Assembly (NCBI RefSeq): GCF_964340395.1
Contig: NC_135552.1
Location: forward strand, 25,142,181-25,206,180
Direction of reading: 5' to 3'
Source: Glandiceps talaboti
Lineage: Eukaryota; Hemichordata; Enteropneusta; Spengelidae
Length of the DNA: 64,000 nucleotides
The translations under genes and the position numbers were made by a program. The notes beneath the pieces are model-generated. The model saw nothing but the letters and a program-made list of their open reading frames with translations. It did not search any database and was not told the origin of the DNA. Below, in pieces: positions 1 through 13,898 of this stretch. Position 1 is the stretch's first letter. Each line of letters starts with the position of its first letter.

Positions 1-1380
1 ACTGCACTGTACTTTGCACTTTGTCATCTACATTTAAACATTCAAAGGTCATGTTACTGATGTGAAGAAAATTAATTTCTGACACAAATTATTTGCATCA
101 GGTTGAGTTGGGAAGGTGGGGACTGTTGAGAGTGAATGATAGTCACAGTTAAAGATTGTAAATTTTATAGCATTTGCAATCAATTTTATTTATACAGGTG
201 TAAATCTCCCCAGCCCCGCATACAAACATATAGTTATCTATGGACTATTAGTAGACTGTGAATGCCAAATTTTTGTTACCAGACAGTACATGTTGTAGAA
301 TAGTATAATCACAGAACACAACTTAAGACTTTATGAGCAGGTCACATGAGTGGCCATCTCTCCATTTCACATACAATGCCAAGATAGCAGGCAGATATGC
401 TACTGATAAACAGGGTCATTGCCTTCTGTTTCAACCCTGAACCTAACTACAAAAACTTGTTTGCTGTACAGAGATACAGACAACCTTGAGATCAAAGTCC
501 ATCTGTACATCAATGGTCACTGCATATACTGGACCTCTAACAAGTTGCATAGAATATTGATAGGTGTGCTCTTCAGACTTGCATGTAAATTTATACTTGT
601 TGGAAAACTAGTTCAAAATTGATATTCACATGAGCCATTCTATCAGCTATCACTCAGGGTAGTTTAGAAGCCAGGTAAGGGCTAACAACACAATCTATCT
701 TAGTCTACCCATTGCACTGAATAAAATGCATCAACGTGGTAAACTTAATTTTGAAGAAAAATATCTTACGAGAATCATGTCTAACTTTTCAATCATTTTA
801 AATTTTATTGGTTGAGCGAGCGACTCAGCGAGTGAGTGAGTGAGTGAGTGAGTGAGTGAGTGAGTACTTTAGTATACTTTTAGTAAACTTGGAATATGTA
901 CATAGCTAGCTGGTCAAAAAGTGCAGAACTACAAAACAAAATATTTCTTGATTTATGCCAAAAATTCACCACTCCACACCATATCACCATTGAATATTTG
1001 TGTCTGTCACAAAAATATCCAGTTCATAGTTTGACGTTTAGTAGCCTGTAATTTTCCCCCAAGTTTGTACATGGTACGGAGAGATACAGGAATGGCCCCG
1101 GGGGAATGGCTTGCACTTTGGCCATAACCTATTATTAACTGCCCTGTAGGTACAGTTGCAGATTTTAACTGAAATATTTTGCGTTGTAATTGCTGATGAC
1201 GTAACGTTACATGGATGAACGGGTTAACATCAAAGGCACATTTACAATTTAGTTCATTATTCACATAAGCGCACGACTTCACAACTAGTATCTTTGCACA
1301 TGATTTCTACATTCCGACATGACAGGAAACACGTAAACGTTGCTAGACACGCACGTTGGTGTCAGACGAACTCACCTCTT
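1..1380. other. 5' flank of VHL, no gene seen
   Basis: No open reading frame here resembles a known protein, and no splice-flanked exon was recognised. The only clear structure is a short GAGT tetranucleotide run near 826-865. The stretch from about 1270 to the VHL start is richer in CpG than the rest and probably contains the VHL promoter. Confidence 0.6.
826..865. repeat. (GAGT)n microsatellite
   Basis: About nine copies of GAGT/GTGA, imperfect at the left end. Confidence 0.9.
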
Positions 1381-1427
1381 GCAAGCGCCATGTCTGCAGT
1401 CTGGCAGTCTGACAGTCTGTGGTTATA

Positions 1428-1441
1428 CCGCCCTCTGCCGA
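1428..1441 (-). promoter_or_regulatory. CTCF-like motif in the VHL promoter region
   Basis: On the minus strand the site reads TCGGCAGAGGGCGG, a 12 of 14 match to the CTCF core CCASYAGRKGGCRS. It lies about 190 bp upstream of the VHL start codon. The match is by eye, and binding is inferred. Confidence 0.35.
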
Positions 1442-1623
1442 AATGGAAGAGAAAATGCACTGACTTCGATGACGTCTTGCACAGCGCTAGGAAATCCCAA
1501 TCCCTGTCAGTCGTCGTGGCAAGGTTTGTTTTCGCGATTGCAGATCGTGACTATCCTCACGTACTCAGTACATTAATTCATTGATATTATTGTTGTTTTG
1601 GCCTTCTTTCGACATGGGACAAA

Positions 1624-3113
<1,490 letters not shown>

Positions 3114-3541
3114 CACCGACACATGTATGGACTATCTTCAACGAATGTTTTCTTGAAAAAAAGTGTTTGACTATAGAGCAAAGTAAAGAGGAGTGGTGAA
3201 CTGTATATGACAGACTGTATCTCATACAAAGAATGCAATTCAACTTTGTGACTTCACACCCTCTGATGAGAACAGAAGAATGTTTCTGCTCATGAGAAGG
3301 GTCAAACGATGTTTTTTGACTGTAAATACAATTTACATAGACTTTTTATTCACAAGCATTTAGAATCTGCAATTGCAAATATAAACTTTATCCTACGTTT
3401 TGTAACTAGTAACTATAGGCTATAGTTGTTCTATAGCAAAGTATAGACAGCAAAGTATATAACAATAATATGGAAAATACTATGATCCAGTTTTAAGAGC
3501 TTTTACTCGCTACACCTTGTAAATTTTGATTTAATTATTAA

Positions 3542-3547
3542 AATAAA
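3542..3547 (+). terminator. VHL: VHL polyadenylation signal
   Basis: AATAAA about 430 bp after the VHL stop codon, the first such hexamer downstream on this strand. It implies a 3'UTR of about 0.45 kb. Confidence 0.6.
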
Positions 3548-3559
3548 GGCACAAATTTA

Positions 3560-6500
3560 TTATGTATTTAACTGTTCTTTTTCCTTCGTTTGCATCACAA
3601 GTTTAAACTTACTGAATTTTTACTAATTGGGCAAAGGTGCAATCACACACATTACTTACGGTAATACAGCTGCACATAGTCAGGATCTGGTACAACAGAG
3701 GTTGCTATGTGAACTCTATACAAGTAATCCAGTTCTCTAACTGAGGCTGCAATGGATTGTATGTTCCTGAGGGGGGGGGGGGGGGGGGTTAAGTTATACA
3801 GGGAGATTGTGCCAATACTGGTCTGTGTATGGGTGATCATTCAATGGTGCTATGATCATGGCATTTATTGTGGGAGGTACTTGACCAAATGTGTATTTTT
3901 TTCATTATTGTTTTTAATATCATACCAGTGAAAATGGTTGATTCATTCTCTGAAAAGTCACAGGTGAGGCTATAGAGGGATATTTTCCAAGGAATTAGTC
4001 TGTAGGATAGGAAGTATTATGCCATGCCTATCAGCTAGCACATCATTGATGATGTACTTTATATTTGAATTAAAACCATGTAGAAGTGTACTGAATACTT
4101 GAAGTTTATTTTCACATTTGAACAGCTACACAAGGATGCATAAAAGTATTTCCACAAGCACAGCATTTTATTTCAGCACAAAGGAGATCATTCTACGAAA
4201 AATGCTGGAACTAATTTCAAAATAAAATACTCTTGCAGTATGTACAAATCTGACACTCAACACAATCATGCTTTGTGACAAACTATTTGTTTCTACAGCT
4301 GGTGATACAAACTCATAACAATTATAATCTTATCTACATACAATTCAATATTCTCAATGTGTACAATAATATCATCCCTCTTTCTCAATGGAATGTGCCA
4401 CTGATGTGTTTATTTACTTTGTATATCTTTCATATTTCCATTGGTGGTAAGTATAATACGTTTCAGCCAATCATTTTCATCAAAAGAAAAAATAACATGA
4501 TCTCATAATTCTGATGTTATTTAATGCCTCAGAAACATTGATTTATAGAAAGCTAGAAGAAAAAAAGCATAAAATACAACACAATATCTTTCAATGCAAC
4601 AAACATATCAAATGTATGAGAATCCGGAGCGCAGAAACCAATGCTGTCACAAAAATGATGAATAAAGCACACTAGAAATATTCATAAACGGTACTTTCTA
4701 TTTTCACACTTACTTTAAGACTTTACCTTTTGTCAATAATAAAGGTTACAGCACTGATGAAAGATTTAATTTCAAATGAATGGCTTAACCTTTTCTAACA
4801 TGCTGATGTTTTAGTCAAAATATTCTATTCAACTGGTCTAGCATGCATAAAGCTCATATGGCCTTTCTTACCAGAGAGGGCGCTCTTTAATAAACTATAG
4901 ATTTGATGGATAGGTAACAGGCTAGCTACAACTGCTGATCTATTTCATATCGAGCAAACCTATTTACGTATTACGACATTACAAATGACTGGAAGTTAAT
5001 TGATAATCAGCACTGTCTCTGTAATTGCATTGTTATTCACCTGTTCTGTATCTGCATATGCACTGTTTACTCGAGAAGGAAGAACAACTTTACAATATTA
5101 CATATAAGTGCCAGAAGAAATGAAGTCCTTGGCAAAAAAATATGCCTATAAGTTCCTTTATTTTTTATCATGTACATCAATTAACATATTTGTTGACAAC
5201 AAATTGAAATTCCATATTTGTAATATAACATTTAAAGTTGATAAAAGTGATCATATAAACCATACAAAGAAACATAATATCATGTACTACTGAATAAAAA
5301 AATAAAATTAAAAGTCCAATATTATTGCATCCCATACTACCATGACCTACCCATACAAAATGGATTAACCATTTTCGTAAAGCAGCGGCAGAAAAATACT
5401 AGTTTCTGATGTTACCAGGTGAAGTCAAATGAATCTGTGATGGGTCTTTTTGACAAAAAATGTATATTAACTGATGTTGATGAAAGTCAGTTTTCTGTTA
5501 TGGTTTTTGAAACTCTGCGATGGTTGTACTTTTTTAATACGACAATATGAATAAATAGTCAAAAGTTTGTATTTACAAAACTATTCTTTTTCCTTTCATT
5601 TATTCCTTTCATTACCATGGTATTTCAAACTGGTACATCATTTGTTGTTTGAATTCAAGAGGAAGTCTACGTATCCGAATAATTTCTACATGGCACTTAA
5701 TTTTTTTCAAGGTAAGCTAGTCTAGCAGCCATCCGTGGTTTTGAATCTCAAGATTAATCTTCACCTTGTCTAGCTCAACAGGAAATCATGAACCAAATAT
5801 TGTTCATGTAAATACGTATGCCCCCCAACTGTTAGAATGATGTAACCAATGTATAAGTAGTGTCCTGATTTGACAAATGTACCATATTTGAATATTATGC
5901 AAGTCTAACTCTCTCCAATAAACCTGCTTATCATTGGGGAAGAAAATCTGTGATTCATTAACAAAGACATGATGATGCTAATGACTGTGGATGGCTTCAT
6001 TTGAATTTAAAATTTCATTTCAGAAACTAATTGAGCTAGACATGAGATGAGATTAGAAGCTGAGGATAGCGTCTAGACTACAGGTATGTCTACATGAGTA
6101 AAACAGGAGACTATCTAATACAAACTGGTGAAATAAAACTTATGCTGACTTTATATACAGTATACACTCACTGATTTAATATCAAAGTATCATACCCTAC
6201 CCTCCCCCTTTTCCATTGCCACAATGTAATGTTTCTATTGTTTCAATTAAAATCTTCTCAATTTTGAATTCAATAAAAATAACAGAATTCAGTGATATGC
6301 TGTAAAAAAATGAGTATTTTATAAGAATTTACTTCCAACGTTTACAATCAGGACATAATTCTCAGTTGTGATAACAATTCTACAAACTGAAAGGAATCCA
6401 CATCATGTCTTTGACTGCATTACACAGGTGTATCACTATGATTAATAATCACTTGATTTAGAACACACAAAGTGATTATTGATAGTGGCAACAACTACTC

Positions 6501-8228
6501 TATACTGCCTGTATGACAATGACTAGCAATGAAAAGACACAACCAATATACATGAAATTTATATACCCTGATCAAAATTTATATTCTTGAATTTCATAAT
6601 TGACAATATAGTTACTTTATCAAAGATACACATAATCAAACGAACACACAAACTATACTTAATTGTAGTTTGCTGGACCCATCTGTACACAAGTAAGATA
6701 GAATGTACCAGCTGTGATTTCTAGGCCACATTCTCTGAATGCCTAACAGAGACACTGTTAGAAGGTATGACCTTTATGTTCCCCAACATGGCAGGAGATT
6801 AAGGCATCATATCTTACATGCATACCCGTAGTGCTTCCTTAGGGATATTGAAGATATTTTGCAAGTAGATCAGATTGTTGCACTTGCCTGTTCTTGGAGA
6901 AAACTTTGTGTTGCCTGCCTTGCAGTCAAAGGATGATAATCCATACACAAATCATATGCTATGGATCTAGTTATTATGATGGACAAGAGTTTTAAGCCCC
7001 TTAGCACAAGCCCAATTTGTACTCCCTGTCAAGATGAATCCAGTAAACTGCAAGTGTCCCTCAATTTGTATGCATGACAACATCGAAAACACTGAATGTT
7101 TAATACATATCTCATAAGTACCCGAATTCATTTAATACTCTTTGCTCAATGTTGAAATAAAAAAGTTCTCCTATCTCTTTACAAAAATTCAAACTCTTGT
7201 GTCCTTCCAAGAAAATAGCACAAAACAGCTGCTGTTTTACTACAAGACAATAGAGTAATTGCTATGGAACAACCCAGAACAGATGACATATGTCAACTTA
7301 CTAACTAACTGTGAGAGTATGTTGCACTCCCTTCTACTGGCTATTTAGAATTTAAAACAAAATAAAACTAGTAAACAATAAAATAGATCTGGTGCAGGAC
7401 ATAGTACAATTTCTGAAGTAAATCAGTTAGAAGTTAAAACCAGGCTGTGGTTATGTCATTTGTGAAGTTTCTAGAATGTCTGCTGTGTCATTCAATATTT
7501 ATAAACCTTGATCGTGAACAAAATAAAGAGCCTCATTCCCGATCCCTGTAAACAATATTGGCTGATTGATTGTGTACAAGTAACATATTTAGGAATACTT
7601 AATGATTTCTTTACAGACTCTAGCAGGAATCCCTATAAAGACAGTCTTCAGCCAACTTGGAACACTTAATACAAATACAGATACATGATCACAAAAATTT
7701 GAAAATTTCTTTGGTACACAGACCTTGAGCTTGGTATACTATAAATGTTCTCAACACAAACGGCTCTTGCATTACATTTCCTTCTTTACTGATGTAATTG
7801 ATCAAAAGCACTATAGTCTCAATGGTTGTAAGTAGGCAAAATCTGTCAGGTTTCCCATATGTTTGAACCACGGTGTTGATATCTTTAACTCGTGTAGAAT
7901 GATAAGTATGTAAATTTACCAAATAATTCATTCATTTTCACGGTTCTAGAACCCAAAGCCAAGACATTGTTTCATGGTAGGTACCAAGTTTTTCAAAAGT
8001 CACAAAGAGGACACCAAACACTGGATTTCTAATGACCATTTTAATATCAATAATGTTTCTATTTCTATCATCTGTCTAAAACTAGGAGCCTTTGTACACT
8101 GCATCTAGCACAAAGGATGGTACAAAACTCTACAATGTCGATCTCTCTAGAGGTTGTTACTAACACTATAGGTGTATCTGACCAATACTTGATTAAAACT
8201 CAACATGATGTTGTAGGACTTGATCACC
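3560..8228. other. Convergent intergenic region and probable long PLEKHF2 3'UTR
   Basis: No coding exon was recognised over 4.7 kb. The region lies between the 3' ends of VHL (+) and PLEKHF2 (-). AATAAA hexamers on the minus strand (TTTATT on plus) occur near 5598, 5156, 4167 and 4108 but not in the first 2.5 kb after the PLEKHF2 stop, so that transcript may have a very long 3'UTR. A poly-G run sits at about 3770-3788 and a foldback repeat at 5717-6081. Short open frames here show no known family. Confidence 0.5.
5717..6081. mobile_element. Foldback (palindromic MITE-like) element
   Basis: The left arm 5717-5778 and right arm 6031-6081 are imperfect inverted copies, sharing for example TGTCTAGCTCAA with TTGAGCTAGACA, and the outer TAGTCTAG block. 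The left arm also resembles 36908-36945 in the BORA 5' intron (TAGTCTAG, GGCTATCC, TTTGAATCTCA), so this is a dispersed family. Confidence 0.55.
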
Positions 8229-10055
8229 TCAACTGGATAGTTGTGATGGTTGATTTCCAGGGTAAAATGTAGGCTGAAAAAGAAGAAGAAATACATTAAT
8301 TATTGTACAAGCATTATGTATTATAATATTAAAGGGCCATATTTAAATCCCAGGTCATTGCATTAGTGTAATCTTCATAAGGGTTACATGGGATTATTCT
8401 TTTGTTCTGGCCCAACTTTTTCTACAGCTCTGCCAAACAACCGGTTTTCATACCTAGATTTGAATCCTAATCTGAAGGAGGCCTTTAAATAATTACAAAA
8501 TATCAAATCATAACATCAAGACAAAAATATGGACTGAGCTGCTTCTTGATTTTCTCTACTTGTGTTGTCTATATTTCAATAACTTATTTATTACTTGAAT
8601 CATTTAAAGGGTTGTTGTACTTTATTATGCTTTCAAAATGAGAACCTAAGTTTCATACAATGCTTCCAGTATCTTTTCTGAACTGTATATTTTGTGTTGT
8701 ATAACTTATAAGGTCTGTGGGCCTGTGGCCTTTATTACAAAATAAACTATTGATCTTATTTATCATTTGAATCATTTACAGGGTAGTTGTAGTACTAAAA
8801 AAAACCCACCATATTTTCAAAGACTTACAAACCATTTTGCAAGGCTGTAGTACAATATTCTATAACTTTAAATTTGTATTCAAATATTAAAACATTATTA
8901 TGCAAGAAAGAGACACAATATCCTTTTAACTTTACATCTTTTATTTAAAATGTTAACACAAGAAAACTCCTGAGTCTTTTGACAACTTTGCAGTAAATCT
9001 TTCATTTGACATGTTTGATTGGTCTGACGATGACAGTCATTTTATATCTTACAAAAAAATGTTCATCAACTTGGTAGATCAAATAATTTACAACGGTTAT
9101 AATGCACACACAGTTTTTTTAAACATTGAGTTTTATATCTGTCTTGGTCGATGATCCTCACCAGAATGACAAATTCCATAGTTGTTACTGCTAATCATAC
9201 TGCCACCTAATGGTCAGTTGTAACTGTGGAATTTGTCATTCTGATGAGAATTGCCAACCAAGAGAGATCGAAAGATTATGCTTGTGTGTCATATAACCTT
9301 TGTAAAGCAAGGATGAACAAATTTGTTACAGAACAAACCAGTAAAGTGGTCTTGGTATAAATGCCAGAGAATACCAAATTGTTGAACTCACCTCTAGTTG
9401 ATCATCTCCTGTTGGAGTTGTATTATTAGAACTGATAGGACTGTCAGATTCATCTTCATCTTCATCATCGTCATCATCTTCTCCTGATGAATCTTGATCA
9501 ATTAGGGAGTCTCGTCCTACATATGATAAATTATAAAGCATGTCAAGGGTGGTTGTGCTGAGAAAATCTGTGCCAGGGGTAATAGTTGTAAAGTGCTTTT
9601 GAGCACAGAGTGGGAAATCACATAAAAACCCAACCAACATGGAACCCAGCCCACTACACACCAAACACAGGTCAACTCACTACCAAGACCAGGATTAAAA
9701 ACTTGATAAGGTTACATTTTTGAATTATTCAGTTACATTATAACTTACCAGGGTTGTAATTATCATCATTTACATCTATTCCACTTGATAACAAGTCATG
9801 GCAATTGTCACACACTCTCATTGGTTTGGATGACATCTGTGGTAGCTGGAATTTCCTGGCTGAACAACCTCCACATACAACTTTGCCACACTTCCTACAG
9901 TGGTGCTACAAGACAAGGCAATCACATTAGTACTTTGCCACACTTCCTACAGTGGTGGTGCCACAAGACAATGCAATCAAATTTGTATTTAAAGTGAAAA
10001 CTACAATATCCAAAATATCAATGATACACAAATGTTTTAATGATTCAATGCATGA

Positions 10056-10089
<34 letters not shown>

Positions 10090-13000
10090 CATTTTTCCAC
10101 ATTCAGGATAAAATGATGAGTTTAGGTCTTGGAATACTAAAAATCTTAATCAATATATCATAAACATTGTGTAAAAGTCCAACAAGCTCAAACAATTACA
10201 CTATCTTGAAGTCAATGTTCACTTTTAAAAAAAAATAAAATTTAAGATGGTGGGGAGAATCACAGTACATGTAATGTCTCTTGTCATTATTACAAGCCAT
10301 AAATCTATGATTTTTGTTGTTATTTCATTTGCCTCCATCTTCTCTTTCCATTTAACTGCTAGACATCAACACTAGAGGGCGCTCTTCATTCAAAAGGTCT
10401 ACATTTTAGATGCAACACTTACCCTTCTATTTAGAGTGGTAAACTTTGTTTTGTGACAGTTCATACACACTGGAGCATCTGAATCTGGTACCCATACAGG
10501 TGAATGTTCTGTAGCTGCTTTTTTACCACCTACAAACACACAAGTGTAAATCAGCATGTTATTTTAATATATACATGCAAATATGTGTATTTAATATTTA
10601 CATATATAATTTATATGTATTGAAGAGAAGACAAAAATACAGGAGTATGCATGAAACAATGACTTTACTGAAAATCTCTTGAAGAATGTATAGAGCCAAG
10701 AGTCAGTGATTATGGTTAGGAAGGTTGGAAGTTAGCTGTAACTGAATGCAAAGATTAGAAATAAATACAACCAAGAACACCAAAGTAAACCATTTTCTGT
10801 ATGTACCACAATTGTTTATACAGCATCCATATCAAGTGTAAAGGTATACTGTTTCAATTGCTAATTGACCACATTAGAGAGGCCACATGCTAGGCTTGTA
10901 AATAAACCAATTGAAACGGTACACTTTAACACTTGATATAAATGAGTGTAGCACATACATAGAGAAAGTGCTTTACTCGTTGTACAACATACATCCAAGC
11001 TTGTTAAGTACAACAAACATATCTACTATTTTTTTACCCTAAACAACAATTTAAACCTGGTCCACACCAATCCATGAAGTAGGAAACCATGTATCAACTA
11101 TTTAATCCTGTTTTTTGGCAAATTGTAGCTTTTGATGTGCAAACAAATAATAGTGAGAGAGGATTAATCACATACACAAAACAGTCATCACCGCAACAAC
11201 TCCTGATGCATTCAGAAATACCATCAGTGTCACTAAAGTTTAGCTTTGTCTATGTCTATGTATTTATTCTTAAATTTATCCCAACACCAGGCATACATCA
11301 CATTTCAGAATATCCATTTTACATACAATTTCCAACATCTCAATGTTTTCATCAGCAAGAAGCACACAGTTTCAGTTTCCATACACTTTATCATATTGTG
11401 CATGTGATGAGCATAGAAGCTTTCCATTATCACTGTTAGAAAAAAAAAATTGCTGCAGGTATATATAAGTACAGTAATACCAAGTTGAACTTACTTTTTG
11501 CAAGGAGATCTGTTATACATTTATTGATGTGAGCCATCCATTCAGACTTCTCTGTTGCTGTGGCAGCATACACTGCAAATGACTTTGTTGCACTAATTAT
11601 TTGCCAACCATTACGGAAACCTGCAACACGACAATGTAATTATTACTTTGAAATGTACTTGTAACAAAAGATATCCTCTGTGTATGTCAGAGTATATTCT
11701 TGAAACCCAGACTCATACAAAATCAAGCCATTATTTATACAAATAAATATATTTAAAAATCTGTTGACATTAAATAATAATGGATACAAGTATGTACATG
11801 TAAAATCTGTGCAAATATTTTAACGTCTACGTGCAAAATTTGAAATTAAAGAAAAAAGAAGCATTACCGATAGTTTGTATTAAAATTCATTGAGTACCCC
11901 GGTAGTTCATATGTCATTTCATAGAATATAGAATCTTTTTTTAGTGTCTGTGTCTGTGTGGGCAGCTTGATATAGGTAATGAAGAGCTTCTCCTAGAATT
12001 ACAGTAGAACTGTTTTATGGTATGGCTTCTCTAATGTAATTAGGCCTTTCAAAACTTACAAGAAACTGAGTCAGTATAGGGTTAAAAATGGAAGGGTCAA
12101 ATATTTATATCCCATTAAGCCTCTGTTTTACAAATTCCACCTAACCCCACACAAGACCCAACATTACTTCCTTAGAAACAACATAAAAACACTTTTGTCT
12201 ATTGTCGTAGCAATAATGGTCTATATGGGAGGTACTACACAGCTGACAAAATTACTTAACATACATTTTCGCTATAAAAATTTCCTGAAGAACTTAAAAG
12301 CAATCAATTTGTGTCTTCACACAGATGTTATTGACATGATGTCAGTTTGGGAATTATATGACCACCATTTCCTCATTTAACACTTTCCTGTAAGTGTATG
12401 TGATGTAATCTGGTACTTTATCAATAAACCCTGCAGACTTCCACTAAAATGTAATGGTACAATTCAGAATATAGCAAACTCAGACTGAAATTAATGGATT
12501 TATTCACATAGGACGACAATTTTATAGCTAACTTACTTCCATCGTCATCTAATGATTTCATTCGCACTGTCTCTAGTGGTATTATATGCTGTTTGTTGTA
12601 CTGAAAGAGAAACATACATGGAACTTGATGAAATACAACATTCTATCCATGACTTATACTACAGATTCATGTTACACAAGCGTTAATTGGGCTATTGATG
12701 ACTGAACAAACCAAGGCTATGAAAATTTATACCAATGTATTGAGAAAGTGGAATTTTGCTGAACTTTGTAGTTTGTACTGCAGATAATTAATTGGGCATC
12801 GATTTATTGATAGCTTGATACATAAGTCAACCTAGTGTCTGAATCTATCCAATTACATTCTATAAATGACACTGACAATGCTGCATCAATTTTACTTTCA
12901 AGTTAAAACTCAAACCATTATAAACAGAATCTTGTGGGATGACATATGATATAGCAGGTTCTAATCCTGGTTGTAAATCTACACAATCGTTACTTCTAAG

Positions 13001-13817
13001 TTCTATCTAGTATTTTACGTGGCAATCTAATTCAGAGCTTGGAAACAGTTCAAGGTGGGGAGCTGACAAGGTGTTCATTTAGCTCTTATTTGCAGTGACT
13101 TTTGTAAAATACATCAATAACACTATATATCAATTTCTACCACATTATCATCAAATGACTATGTCAGTATCTATACACACACTATTAAATTTCACTAATT
13201 TCATCTTCCACATTCACAGAAATTTTCCTTGATGTTAAAAGTCCAAGTGACAGACAGGGATAATTCTAGTAAAATTTACACATTTTCTCATCAAATGGAA
13301 TTTGGAGGAAGAATCCCCAGTAGAATGTAAAGCTACAGACATACAAGCACATTATGTATGTCTACTGACCTGAACAACATGGAATTTGATCAAAAAGATG
13401 AAAACATGGATAGCCAACTAGATTAACATTTAATAATAATATAATGAAATCTACATATATGTTTGCACAGTCACATACAATATGACCTATGCTAGAATTA
13501 CTGTAAGTACTGATGATATCATAGCCAAGTACAATTAGTTTCAGAACAGTTGCATAGTCAGGTGTCAAAGCATACATATCTAATTGCCTTTGACAATAGT
13601 AATTACAGTAGTATAGTTCCAGATAATGAGATTGTACTTATTACATGAATTCTGACAGTCTCCTAATAAAAGGTGTAATTTACAGTAAGGTTATAACATT
13701 AGGTATTAAACATAGAAACACATATATTATAGAATTTATGGCAAGTACAAATAAGAATAATACATTAGACCTGGGTGTTTGCCTATGTGCAACATGTATA
13801 ATATGTGTATGTATGTA

Positions 13818-13898
<81 letters not shown>

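Noticed and set aside
1294-1584. 96-codon open frame just upstream of VHL
   Set aside because: No recognisable family; it lies in the probable promoter/5'UTR and overlaps another open frame.
4870-4884. CCAGAGAGGGCGC as a CTCF site
   Set aside because: One base short between the CCA and AGRKGGC parts of the motif, so counted only as a weak relative.
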